From positions 53,536,495-53,600,494 of the forward strand of contig OZ026528.1 of the NCBI GenBank assembly GCA_964019695.1: a DNA stretch of 64,000 nucleotides, given 5' to 3'. The notes beneath the pieces were generated by a model. That model had not been told where the DNA came from. It saw only the letters and a program-made list of their open reading frames with translations, and did no database searches. Positions 34,268 through 48,735 of the stretch are shown one piece after another (positions within the stretch are counted from its first letter, which is position 1; the number at the start of each line of letters is the position of its first letter). This DNA comes from Loripinus fragilis. Lineage: Eukaryota > Mollusca > Bivalvia > Lucinida > Lucinidae. The translations under genes were made by a program, and so were the position numbers.

Positions 34268-37200
34268 TTTTCAACAATTTACATCAATGTGTAAGAGATC
34301 CTGTTAAAACTAGATTTTTTTTTTCGAAAACTCTCCTCAGCTATTTGAATACAGCAGAACTTCAATGGTTTGAACAGCCTTGCGACCTTATAAAATAGTT
34401 CTAGCTGAGGGTAGTTCCAGCCATCCAGAGATAACATGACTTAAAGGGACCACACTGATACAGATAGACTGAGATAGTTCTGGCCAGACAGGGTAAATGA
34501 GCCATCAGAGTTTGAGCTGTTGCAGTTCTACTGTATATAGTTCAAGGAATAAAAAAATCATATATAAGAATCTCATGCAGCATAAAACTAGGATTATCAG
34601 AGAATCAGACTATAGTCCCACTGCAGCTTTTTCATGCAGAAAAAAGGCCAATGTTCAGGATATGGAGCAGAATCATAATCACGATATCAATCAAGGGCCA
34701 TAACTCTGTTACAAACAAGCAAAAAATGAAAAGTAACAATCCCAACCTAGATCTTGTCAGTATAAATGGATACAGTGATTTTATTTGGCCATTTTTGAGG
34801 CCGTATATGGGAGTCATTCCCAATCCAAAAATGGCCTTTATTTTCCCAATTTCATGTATTTTAGCTCTTATTTTCCCAATTTTAATAAAATATTTTCCCA
34901 AATGTGTAGGAAAAGGTAGCTTCCCAAAATCCCAAATAAAATCACTGGGATATGCAAAAGTTGTTGAAATTCTGTCAATTTGTTCTCAAGATATTGAGCT
35001 GAAACAAAACTCTGGCATAAATCAAGGACCATAACTCTGGTACAAGTATGAAAAAATTATTTGCAACCATCTCAACCAAGATCTTTTCCATATGAATGCA
35101 TATATAAAATTTAGTAAAAATCTGTTAATTAGTTCTAAAAGATATTGAGCTAAAAAACAAATTCTGGCATTAATCAAGGGCCATAACTCTTGTACAAATT
35201 TGCGAAAAATGAAGCATAAAAATCCTATTAAACCTAGATCTTTTAAATATCAATGCACATAAGAAATTTGGCAAACTTCTATCCTTTTGTTCTCAAGATA
35301 TTGAGCTGAAACAAAGTTATGACATAATTTGACTAGGAGTTAGCTGTTGATCCTCATGTTCTTGCAATATTTTATCCAAAAATTTACATAACTAAGACTG
35401 TGTGCTTATATGGAGCCAATAGAGGGTCAAACAAGTTAAGCAAATTTGTGCAGCTCTATAAATAGACATATAAGAGCAGAATTATGCATGTATCATACTT
35501 GTATTAATGAGAATATTCAGGACCAGAGGTTTGCATGGATAAGTTAGGGGTCTTTCATGCAAACTAAACATCTATGTGTCTTGATCCTTATCTGAACTAA
35601 GGTTGAGGTTGGCGCCGTGAAACCGGTTTAACCCCCCAGTAAAAAATTTACTGACCGCTCCAAGACGGTACTTCTTTTACAGATCTTTTGTTATTTATGT
35701 ACTGTGTTTGTCATGCTTTTGCATCTATTCATTGCTGCCATGTGGTCACCTGTTGGGAAAGGGTTGACCCCTGGCTCTCGTTTGTGATGTTTAACCCTTA
35801 ATGCACCAATTGCAACAACAGTTGTCTGCTTTTCTCGTCTGCTGAATGGTCTAAGAAGCCTCTATGGCAAACAGTATGGATCCAGATCAGATTGAGCACA
35901 CGCTGTTTGCTTCTATACTTAATCTGCCAGTAATGCTAGGCAATTATTTGCAGCAGACGACTTCAGCAGACAACATTTTTAGATGCATTTTTTTCTTGGT
36001 GCTTTAAGGGTTAATTGTGTTTTTGTCAGTTTCACATGTGGTATCATGGGTCAGGTGTGGTACCTGATTGTATCGATTCCTGATCAACTACCACCTTTCT
36101 TACTTTGATCATAAATCAGATTAAAACCAAAACATGCATCCAATTACAGAAAAATGAGAAATTAAAAACATGCCATCCGTTTAAAAGAGGGGTCATGCTG
36201 ACCAAATTGTATCCATTTGAAATAAAATGAAAATAAAAAAGTGACTATGCAAATAAGTATAAATTTTGTGCAGACACAAATCATGGACATTTTAAGGGTG
36301 AGATCCTGCCTCATGAAACAATGAGGAGTGAAAGCTGAAAAATATCAAATAACTTTACCTACCATTTGACTCATTCAGAGACAATTACATTACTATACAA
36401 TAGAAAACATGTAAAAAGTGTTGACACTAGGTCAGTTTCTCTTGAAGAAGCAGTCATCCTGTCCACCTACTTAAAATTTCTGTATAAGTAAATTTTGGAT
36501 GTAAGCACACCAATTTAATGTATGATGCAACAAGATGCTCCCCCAGAAAATAAACAATATAGAAATATAAAAGTACCTATGAACAACTGTGCCAAGCAAT
36601 CCTTCTCTTGCAATGGCAGACACTGTGAAGCCTCTCCTCAAGAGCTCTTTTAGCTGATCAGGATCAAAGTTGAATCTCGGAGGTCCACGTCCTTCTTGTA
36701 TCTTGTACCCACCTGCTAAAAAAAATAAAAATATGCACCACTTTTGTTTGTTTGATTCTTTACGTCCCAGTCAACAGGTTTTCAGTTATTTTAGGATGGG
36801 TCTTCATGGGTTGAAACAGTACTTAGCAAGGATATATGTGCCTTGCTCGAAGACAAAAAGCAGCCACACCAGAATGGCTCAAACCTGTTACCCCTAGGCA
36901 TCAAGTAAGGAACTCTTTCACTGAGTCACTGCACTCCAAATCCACTATTGTAAGAAATGTGTACCTGTAGCAGAACAAAGTCCAACCCAAAGACACATAC
37001 AATGTACTCCTAGATACAACAATATTTTTTCTAAATACATGTATCTGCAAATGGGTCAGGATCAAACTTGCGACCCCTGGATCTGCAGTCAGACATGCTA
37101 CCAACTGGGCTACACGGCCTCGTCAAATTTCAGAGATTTAAAATGCTAGCATTGCAAACAATGACATGTACATGTAGCGCTAATACCAAAAAGATAATAT

Positions 37201-40200
37201 CAATGATGCAATCTCATGGTTGAAGAAGTGTTTGTTGATTGTATGTATGTGATGGGTTTGTATGCCGGAAAACAGCATTGTGTAGAACACTAGAACTGTG
37301 CAAACTGCAATAAAACATTTGACACTGAGTTTCAACAAAAATGTCAGACCAATCCATATACCAGCCAAAGTCCATCTTTCATACATGTAAGTGGTATGGT
37401 TCACCTTAGTGTAGTGGTACATGTAGGTGTTGCATCAAAACTGTCAAAATGACAGTGGATCTACTGGCATTCAGAAAATGTTTGATCGTGAGTTCTGGAT
37501 ATTTTGCACACACCCTATTGGAATTAACACAATTTGGAGGCTGACCTTATATCATATGCTCTCAAAGTTACTGGAAATACTGGTCAAATTTGTGTGAGAA
37601 AACAATGCTTTTGTCCTAAATAACAAACATCACAATTTCGCACAGCTTTTGATAGGCCACACTGTGACAGACTCACATCTAAGCATGATCTTCATGCATA
37701 ATTATTGTAAAGAGTCGTGTGTTATCATTGGACATTAGTATACATAAATTTGGGAGTTGAATGCTGGATTATCTCGAGTTAGCAACGGCATAACCTAGAG
37801 GTTTAATGTCAGTACCACAAATCTTTAAACTAGTTCTTTCCTTTTTTCTCATTCTTACCTGCAGTGGTCTGATTATCCAAATTCTGTACATCCCACTCAT
37901 CTTCTCTTGTAGTCAGCACAACAATAAGTTCATCTAAGGCTACAGAGAGAGTGGTGTACTGGTCTTCTGTCAGCTGGTCCTGGAGTCTAGTAGTATTTAA
38001 CCTACAAGACAGATAGAAAATTTACAACACAGGGACCAAGCTAGGGGGTGAATAGCCTAGGGGCCGAAATTTCTCCTTAAATGGGACCAAGGGAGAAGTG
38101 GGAGTCTCCCTAAAAAAAAAAAAAAAAAAATTTTTTTTTTTTTTAGGGAGACTCATTTTCATTTTGTCTCCACACAAATGCAAGCTGTGGTGACATTATC
38201 AATCAATCTACTACCACTGCATCATGTTTCTCCTTCCATTAAATGGCAACAGTATGTGTAATGGCTAAGTTGCTTCTAAATTGACAGAAAATGCCGTAAT
38301 TTTGCACTTAACTTCTCCCTATCTGACTGACACTTCTCCCTAATTTTCCTGCAGGGAGAAGTCGTTTCTCCCTAAAATTCTGGACCAGCTTGGTCCCTGC
38401 AACATATCGGTAGGTCTATAGCCTCGCTCTAGGCCATGAAGGACCTCGGACTGTCTTAATGAAGACTGCCTATAAAAATGACCAGAGAAAAGTTTCAGGG
38501 AAAAGAATATTTTTTATATTAAAAGATAATTGGCTCAAGTGTCAACTCTCGAAATATCTGCAAAAGCGTTTTTCTCATTGGACAAGTATCAAGTGAAAAA
38601 TATGGGTTGAAAACTCTGTGCCATTCAACATATATAAATACGTAGGCAATAGAAAAAGTTTTACTGAAGTCCCCCCAACCAAGCTAACTCTTTTTTGCAT
38701 ACAGTTTTAGTTTACATTTCACAAATCTTACAAAAATGGCACGACTGGTCAAGGGGGGTGGATGCTGTCACAAATGATTCATTATAAAACTTATTAGGAA
38801 CTAATTTTGTACATACCTGTAGGTCAGTGTTCAATCTAGGAAATTTTAAAGGGGGTCGTTTTCATTCGATTTCAGATGAAAATAAAACACTGCCCAACAT
38901 TTCCCCATTCATATAATGTTAAAGATGGTCCACTCCAGCTTTAGCAGGTAGCCATTTGATACAAAAGGGGGCCCATGTCCCCCTCTAGATTGAACACTGT
39001 AGTTAAATATCAATTTACAATGCCATGTACCAGGGCTTTAGTTATGTTTCATACCAAGTAATTAGTTATTACTTCTAAACCAAAACGTATGTTGTGGGCA
39101 CTCAAAAGAACTGTCACAATGAGACGGTTCTTTTGAGCACCAAATTATATAGATTAAATCCGATGAGTAAGAAAACATTTAAAATTTTATGCTCAAAAAA
39201 TGTGTTTATCCAGACTTTGATGTATACAGTATGCAGTTATGATGCACCTCGGTGAACCAGTCTTACCGATTGAAATTTGAAATATAACGGGTAATTGTCC
39301 AGTCATGGACACCATACTTATTTTGAAGAAACGGTGTATTGTAATCTTCAACCTAAATTTTATGCAAAATCATCAATTTCGTCTCAAGTGTTATGCCACA
39401 GACATTATATTTCCATGTAAATAGGTGAATACCCGACGAAACTTTGACTTTTGCGAAGACAAAAACAATCTTCAGAACTTTTTTAAGAAATGCAATTTTA
39501 TTTGGAAATAAAAACCTTTGACCCCTTGATGTATACAATGGACCACTTTGAAACCAGAAAGAAGAATCTATTAGTGCATAAAGGGTTAAAATGTCAATGG
39601 CAATTAAATGAGTTTGCTGTCAGGACAATTGAGTTAATTTAAGGTAATGTACATAAAATAACATGAAACTGATGCTAACAATTTTTATATTCACAGTACA
39701 AGGGTAGACATTATATGGGATGTAACCTGTGTTTCCTTTCATTTGTTAAAGGGGATGGCAACCCTGATGATTACTATGTTTTATATGAAAGATCTTAATA
39801 AACCATGAATTTTGATACCAGTTTCATCTAAATCCGTTGAAAAATGTGGAAGTTGTGGGCATTTGAATATTTGCAAATGGACTGTAATGGAAGTGGCCAT
39901 ATTAAAGGCTTAGTGACGTCACTCAGCCTAATTAAATATGTGTAATCAAAATAAAAAACAAACAAATGAATTATTTTCATTAATCTTTAATGAAACATTT
40001 TCTTTATGTATAAAGCTGCATATGTACTGAAATATAATTGATGTGATAACTAAAAAGCTGTTGAAAAAATTTAGAAAACTAATTAAATATTCAAAATGGC
40101 GGCTAAATGTTGGCCATATTAAATTCTTAAAATGCCCATAACTTTCTTATGTTTCAACCGATTTTGATATTTGTATCAAAATTCATGGTCCATAGAGCTC

Positions 40201-43200
40201 TTTCTGATAAAGCATACTTATCATTAGAGTTGCTGTCCCCATTAACTTTCGATTATAAACGATCATCAATTGAAACCTATGAAAAATCCAATAATCGAAC
40301 AACACTAGCTTTTATTTCAGCGAGTCACAGGATGCAATATAGTATTGCAGACTTATCATTTAAAATAGTGTTCTGGACTCATAAGTTTGCAGTTGGACTC
40401 ATTGATATGGGAAACAGCAGGTTTCTAGTCAACTCGTACCCATTTTTGGTCAACTCGTAGTTGTACCTACCCTAAGTCAACTCGTATCTGAGTCAAAAAC
40501 GGGACAGGGTAGATCATGATAGACAGAGAGTTGGTAAGTCTAGGTCCTAACAAGCCTTTTCAAACACTAAAACATCACAATTTACTATCTGTGCTGAGGT
40601 TAGGTTCGGGCCAGCCTGTTCAAAGGTCCCAACTCTTATGCCTTTGGGGCGATTTCTGCGAGCTTGTTCAATCATGTAAGTATCATAGTTTAGTATTTGA
40701 GATAGGACGAGGTTCAGACCAGCTGTGGCAAGTCCCCTTACATTTTCCCTATGGGTCGATGTTCGGAATAGCCTGCTGAAATGACAAAATCAACATAGTT
40801 TTGCTATCGGCAATAAGGAGAGATTCGGGCCAGCCTGTTAAAATATTTAAAAGAAAACACACTTAAATTACTACCTGTGAAGCTGCGATTAGGGGAGTTT
40901 TGGATCTGCCTGTTCCAATATCCTAGATCTCTATATATAATGATGGCTCTGCAGGGTCATCACTGCTCGTATAGACAAAGTTTGAATTTCAGACATAGGT
41001 CTGTTATGATAACACGCAGTTTTTTTGGATATACTTTAATAGGAGGTTTTAGGAATTCCCAAAGTGACGTCATTTTCGCGCATGCGCATATCCGTGGCCG
41101 TCAACGGTTCGTCCAGCTCTATGGAATCTGTGTTAAATGTGGGTTTATATTTTGAGAAAATGGGCTTTTATAGCCAATGTCATATCAAAACTTGTTTGTA
41201 TTCTTTGATATACATTCAAAATACATCTTACCGATAAATAATGGTTCCGAATAACAAACGTTTATCCATTTAAAAGGCAAAATATGAGGCTGCGGGAAGT
41301 CCAGAAGTGTCGAGCAGAACGCTGATATTTTCTTCCAATATAACCCATAAAAACTTTAAACATGTAAAATTTTGGTTTGTTTATGCACTTTTATGATGAA
41401 CAGAGTGAATCCACCTGCTTGTTTGCCAGTTCTCTCTCTCTCTCTCTCTTACGCATCCGTGATATCATCTCAAAACCAGTGATTATTGACAGTCCAAAAG
41501 TAGCTTAATTAGGCTAATTAAAAACAGTTAACTTACAATTAATTTGTCCCAAAGAAATAACTAAAATTCCAAGTTAAATATTTGATTTTCACAGTTGACA
41601 CCGTTCTAACAGATCCGTTTTATCACCCTCTGTTGTATTGAACGACACGCCCCGCGGACTGGCGGAATCAGAGTGTTTTCACAAGTGAGTGTCATTGGTG
41701 TAATAAAAGAGGGGGTCATAAAAGATCTTTAAAGGATGCCGACATGCTGGACCCAAAATTACTGGGTCCGAGATTATAACACATTTTAACAAGTCTGACA
41801 TAATGCAACGACACTGAATTCGTTCTCTATCAGTTACATTCTAATTCGTGGTCGTGTTTTTGTATAAACACTAGCTAATATATATTGTCTGTCTGTCTGT
41901 CTGTCTGTCAGACGGGCCAGTTTCATTTTAATTCATTGCCTGTTTTTTTTAAAAGCACTAGCTAATATATAATGTCTGTCTGTCTGTCAGGACATGTGTA
42001 TTTATGTTTCTATCCGTCTGTCTGTCTGAACATGCACACGGAAAGGAACATACATGTGCATGTTCAGACAGACAGACGGATACATGTGCATGTTTTGTCG
42101 TATAACTGTCCACTTCTTCTTCTGAATATCCATCTTCATCTTACTTATGCTCCCGCGAATCTGCGCAGGCTCACCTAAGGCAATGCAACAAGTTGACATT
42201 GTGCAGTCTCGAATGAGCCTTCGCTGTTCGAGAGGAAAATGTAATTATGTTTTAGCGCCATCGTGTGCGCAAGAAAGTCAACATTATATTTTTCTATTTT
42301 CAGCCCCTAGTTTATGTCCACAATCAAATGTACAAGTGTTGACTGCTGATAACCTTTGAAAACAGTTCAGGCCCGACAAAATGTTCTCGCGAGAATGCCT
42401 GCATGTGCAGACTCGTATCAGCCTTCGCTGCTCGAGAAAAATGTTCTGTTTCTTTTTCAGCGCCCATTTGTGTCCTTAATCATCTGCTACTAGTGTCGTC
42501 CGCTGATAACCTTTTCAAACAGCTTGGACCCTGGGCAGACCCGGCAAAACTTTCTTGCGAAAATGGCGCGCATGTGAAGTCCCGCATGAGCCTTCGCTGC
42601 TGGAGAGGAAAGTTTTTTTTTATTTTTTAAGTGCACATTTCTGTTTTTTTGTTAGTTCCTTTCTTTCTACAATCATCTATTCAGTTTTGTTAAAATAGCT
42701 GTTTTAGCAGTGTGTGTTCTTGCGAGAATGCACACATGAGCCTTCGCTGCTCGAGAGGATTTTTTTTATACATTTTTGGGTCGAGTTGCTTTGCACCCAA
42801 GATGAATTCGAAAACGATGCGACATGGTGAAATTTCGTACATGCAATTAAATAATGCAATGTTCATATATTTCAAAATGTGTTCCATTTGTAAGTTCTTT
42901 ACAATAATAGTTGAAAATATCTACATTCGGTTTCAGAGTCTAGTTACATAAAATAAATAAAAAAAAATAAACAACCGCCTTGTTTATTGTTAGCAAACAC
43001 TTTTTAAAGAAAATAAATGAAGTGTGTCATTGACAAAAGTTCGTTAATTATCAAATTAGTTGCCTTAAAATGGTTAATTTTCGTTGTGTTAAATTGAATT
43101 GAAAAGTTTAACGGCTCCCGATTTATTCATTTCAAACGCAACGACAGACAAATTATCTCAATAAATGTTAATATTATTTGACGAAGTATTTCTAGATGCA

Positions 43201-46200
43201 TTCAAGATGCATTTACAATTCACATTTATATAAATTAAATAGCAAATTGTAACAAGGGAACTTAAAATCGGTGGAAAATGTTGAAATTTCTACTGCTTTC
43301 CCTATCTAGACAATACACAGTTGACGGCCAGTATATCCCAAGTCTATTTATAGAACCGGAAGTACGTCACGATAAAACCTCCTATATAGTGGACCTATGT
43401 GGAAGGCACTGTCTCCGGGTCCGGTACCGGACCTCTAGACTACGGGGCTACGGGTCCGGTACCGGACCCCTAGACTATGATTCTATGGGTCCGGTACCGG
43501 ACACCGAGCCACGCCTATGAGGACTGTCTCGGGGTCCGGTAGTTTGTGAAACAACTACTGATTAGTCTAGGGATACGGGTCCGTACCTGCACGTATATGT
43601 AGTAACAGTTTTTTACCAACAAAACCTCATGTTAAAGTTTCACTTTGCTTCGTCCTCCATCTTTGATCCTCAAAGGGAAACCAATCTGTATTTACTGTCA
43701 TGCGTCACACTATTCAAACAATTAAACTTATACAAAAGGTATATAAATAATAACGGTAAAGAAAAAAAAAGAACTTAACTCACCTGTAACAAATCAATTA
43801 TCTTCTCATCTTCAATTAAAGGAACCAATTAAACTATTTGTTGGCAGCTGATTAGTGATATGAGTGAGTAGTGTCAAATGAGCTTACACAGTCTGTAGTG
43901 TAGATTAGCTTTCAAAGAGACTCACTACTGGGACAATGAGTCTTTTTTCTGTCTTTCTTTTAAACAACTGATATGATCCAAAAAGGAAATGATTTTTTAG
44001 CATAAATACAAACAGTGTTGAACAAGATCAGACTGCTCATACGATAACAGTCTGATCTGGATCCACACTGTTTGCTGGAGAGACGTTACAAATGGATATC
44101 CTAAGGTTGAAGACTCGATCGCGGAAATGCATCTAAAATAATGACAAACAGTGATGAAAAAGATCAGACTGCTCCTATGATAACAGTCTGATCTCGGTCC
44201 ACTCTATTTGCTACAGAGACGTTACAAATGGATCTACATAGGTTGAACGACTCAATCGCGGAAATGCATCTAAAATTTACGTCTGCTGGAGTTATCTGCT
44301 GCATGGAAATGCTTACGCCAACGGCTAATTTCGCCGTGGTTCCTGATCAGACTGTTCCTAGGAGAGCAGTCAGATTTGAGTCCAAACTGCTTGCTATACA
44401 AAGACGTCTTAAATCCGGTTCAGGCCACTCCTAGGATAGCAGTTTGATACGGGTTCACACTGTTTGCTACAAAGACGGCTTATGGGTCGTTATGTCAGGG
44501 AAATGCAACTTATGCTTACGTCAATGGCCAATATCCGTGTACAGACAAACATTTGGGACCAGGATCAGACTGCTCCTATGAGATCTGGGTCAATATTGAT
44601 TGCTTCAAAGACGTCTTTAAATAACGAACTAGTAGACGACATATGGGTCGTTATGTAAGGAAAATGCAACTTATACTTACGTCAATGGCTAATTTCTCCG
44701 TACAGACAAACATTGTGGACCTGGATCAGACTGCTCTTAGGAGAGCAGTTTAATCCGGATCCACACTGTTTGCTACAAAGACTGGACTGGAATAATCCAG
44801 CAGAACAAAAATGGCGTTTCGCTGGCGTGCTAATGATGGCCCAACATTGCTGGCTTAGTAGCTTTTTAATTGTTCAGGGGATCCTGATCAGTATTGCTAA
44901 GAAACCCTATATTTCTTATGATTTTTCAGGGGGAAGGGGCTACGGAGCCCCCCCCCCCCCCCCCCTCTGGATCATATATAGCTGTTTTGTTGTGAATAAC
45001 GTCCTGTGCCAGCATGCTATTGCCGTGCCACCATCGGCCCATGCGTTTGGCTGGTGTTCGACAGTGGTCTGATTTTGTGTGCTTATTTGGTCTTAAGCTT
45101 TTGGGTGCTCAAAAGAACCGTCTCACCGCTGTGAATAACTTCCCATGCTAGTATGTTATATCGGGCCAAAATAGGCCCATGTTTTAAGCTGTTTTATTTT
45201 GAATAACTTCGGACCACCATCGGCCCATGCGTTTCACTGGTGGTTGTGGTGGGTGGACGGGCGGACAGACAGACAGTTATGTGACCAATTAGCCGGTAAG
45301 AAAGCAATTAAACAATGCACCTGCAATCAACGTTTGCTTACTTCAATGAAAGTGCAAATTGGTATTTACCTTTAGGTAAATAATCAAGTAGACAGATACC
45401 AACAATAAAATAATAAGAACATTGAGACAAACACCAATTAAAGGACATCAAACCCTGCGCCAATTCACTGATGCGATAGTAAGCTCCCCCTGACATTAAT
45501 TACCTTTATTCATAACCTTATTGAAAAAATAAGGATAAGAAAAAAAAATAAAAAGAATAAAGTAAGACAAATTATATCTAGTTATGTTTTTTTTCACTCT
45601 TGTCCGTTAAAAATCTTATACCTTTTGTATAAGCTTATACTTGTTTGAATAGTGTGACACGCATCCCCGTATCCCTAGACGTGTCGAGTAGTTGTTTCAC
45701 AAACTACCGGACTCCGAGACAGTCCTCAAAGGCGTGGCTCGGTGTCCGGTACCGGACCCGTAGCCCCGTAGTCTAGGGGTCCGGTACCGGACCCCGAGAC
45801 AGTGCCTATGTGGAATCCTGCCATATAAGAGGATGTATCCATACAAATGTGGTATCAAAATAAACTTTGACATCTTAACTTCACAGAAAGACCAATAATA
45901 ATAGCTATATCCTCGTATAAAGTGATTATCGAGGCCTTTAAACTTCATAAGGGTCAACGCAATTTTCGCTTCATCTCGCATCAGTGTACATGATCATTTC
46001 CAACACTCGTGCAAGCCTCTGGGATTATGCACTTTGGAAATTAGATCTTGGAACGATTGGGCAATGATTATAAATGATACCCATTCCGTGTTTTCTGCAA
46101 TAAAAAGGTTCTCACAGCATAAAATGCACAAATCCTTCACTCCGGTGAATCTTGTTGACAAGTCGGCCATTTTGGTAGAAAAGTAGATAAAAAGCGCCTG

Positions 46201-48680
46201 GATAACACTTTCTATTGTCGCGAACTCCCCAGTATCTCTCACAAGATTAAAGGGTGCCGAGTCATAGAGGGGCATCGATAACAGAAATGCCGTTCATTCC
46301 GTATAAGTTACATTGACGGAAAAAACGCATTTTGATATAAAAACATTGTATTCTTAAGAAATGTGGAATCATTTCTATATAGAGATGCAACCAGATTTTT
46401 GGCAAAGACTGAATAATTGTTTTCTCAAGAAATGTGGATGCATTTCTATTTAGAGATGTGACCAGATTTTTGGCCCAGACTGAATGATTGTTTTCTTAAG
46501 AAATGTGGAATCGTTTCTATATAGGGATGTAACCAGATTTTGGCCAAGACTGAATAATTGTTTTCTCAAGAAATGTGGAAGCATATCTATATAGGAATGA
46601 TTCCACAATTCCTAAGAAAACAATTATTTAGTCTGGACCAAAAATCTGGTTGCATCTCTATATAGAGATGATTCCACATTTCTTGAGAAAACAATGTTTT
46701 CATATAAAATGCGTTTTATTCCGTCAATGTAACCAATACGGAATAAACAGCATTTCTGTTATAGATGCCTGTCTATGGATACATCTTCAAGAAGACGAAT
46801 AATTGTTGGGGAGTTTTACAGCATAACTCCCCAAGACATGATCGATGTTTGAAAGACGCTTGCATTTTCATTGAGAAATTGAAATGACCAACATCAACTG
46901 TGCAAAAACACTGACCCTTGCCCGATTTAACTGATCATTACAAACGATATTTGGACCCAGGCGTATTGATTGTAGTATAAAAATGGAGATGAGATACAGT
47001 TGTATATAATTCGACCACACAAGTGTGGACACATCCTCTTATATGGCAGGATTCCACATAGGTCCACTATATTAAAGTATTTCCGTTTTTTTTCAACTAG
47101 CACTAAAATATAAAAGGCAGTGGCTAGAGGTACGGATCCGTACCCCTAGCCTGGGAGGCTAGGGATACGGATCCGTACCCCTAGCCTGGGAGGCTAGAGG
47201 TACGGATCCGTACTCCTAGTATATTCTACCATGTCAGGCTACAGGTACAGACATATAACCCTGATGAGAAGCTATCATGATTAATATAGCTTAATTTAAC
47301 AAAAACTCGTGTTGAAGTTTTACATTTGTTTTGTCCGCCAGCTTTGATCGATAAAGGGAAGCTACTCTATTTACTGTGACGTCATATGGCATATATAATT
47401 CAAGCAAGTATAAGCTTATACAAAAGGGTTAAAAATAACGGTAAAGTTTAAAAAAAAAGAACATAATTCTATATATATTTTTTTTCTTATCCTTAACAGA
47501 CCATGAGTACGTAAAGGAAATTAATCACCTGTAACAAATCAATTATCTTCTCACCAGCAATTATCTTCTCATCTTCAATTAAAGTAATCAATTAACCACT
47601 CGTTGGCAGCTGATGAGTGAGATGAGTGAGCAGTGTCAAATAAGCTCACCTGTACTTAACTAAGTAAGTGTGCTGGCTGGGTCTATTTGTTAGGACCTTT
47701 AGACGTATGGATAAACTTAACATTTTTTAGATCCTTAAGGTACTTATGTTACTTCTAAGCACGAAAAAAATTGTAAGGACTGACGAACGGACATATGGAC
47801 GGGTGGTGTGTAAAATTGTATTTTCTATCACGTTTAACGTAAGTTTTCGGAGCTCAAAAGAACCGTCTCATCGTGAAGACTCTTTTGCGCACCAAAAATG
47901 TGTATCTGAAAATATAATAGTTGATTTACGCATTATATCAAAACTAACATCAAAACTAAACATAAAAAAGCGGGCAAGGGTCGGCCCGCCAGCGAAATAC
48001 CATTTGAATGGCGTTTTGCTAGCGGAACGATATTGGTCTGACATTTTGTGCTGGCTAGGTTTATTTGTTAGGACCTTTAGATTTATGGACAAACTTAATA
48101 TTTTTTAGATCCTTAAGGTACTTATATTACTTCTAAGCACGAAAACAAATAATAAAATTGTACTGACTGACGAACGGACAGACGGCCGGGCGGTGTGTAA
48201 AATTGTATTTTCTATCACTTTTATTGTTGGTTTTTGGCGCCTAAAGAATTGAACATTTTCTTCCTTCTGATTCTGCTGGATGGCAATTTCTAAAGAGGAA
48301 AAGTCCTCAAACTTTTTCCCTATGTTCAGCGTTTTAGCCGTTTTGACAAAGTGAGACTGAACATAATTTTCTTGGGAGTTTTATAAATGAGCAGCGAGAA
48401 TTAGGCGGTTACATCAAATAGTTAGTATTATATGTATAATTATAGGTCTAGATACTGTTTGTACGGATTAGGCTAATTAAGGACGTTCTTCTGATGTCTG
48501 TGAGGTTGAACATTAAAACATTTAGCCAATCATTGTAATTTGTTCTTTTGAGTTTAAAGATGCCTTTGTAGTGCGTCATGCCGACCAATTAATCACAGAA
48601 TATTGTTCGCACCCTCGCTAATGAACAAACCGAAAGTGAAAACAGCAAAAACAAATCATTAATAACAAGTTTAATTTGAT

Positions 48681-48735
<55 letters not shown>

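Larger units (their letters stand above)
33886..36576 (-). other. Intron 3 of the integrase gene
   Basis: Acceptor TGTCTTTCAG abuts 33885 and donor GTACTT starts at 36576. It contains the elements listed at 34010, 34199, 34530 and 35795. 36020-36570 shows nothing recognisable. Confidence 0.7.

Noticed and set aside
34651..35034. A 127-residue open frame, one of the longest apart from the two genes.
   Set aside because: It lies in the GGGCCATAACTCTGG tandem repeat. Overlapping frames are open on the opposite strand, and no domain is visible.
37054..37122. Cloverleaf-like sequence that could be a tRNA gene on the minus strand.
   Set aside because: The same GTCTGACTGCAGA stretch recurs in SINEs at 16805-16885 and 33301-33457, and the acceptor stem does not pair well, so it is a SINE head.
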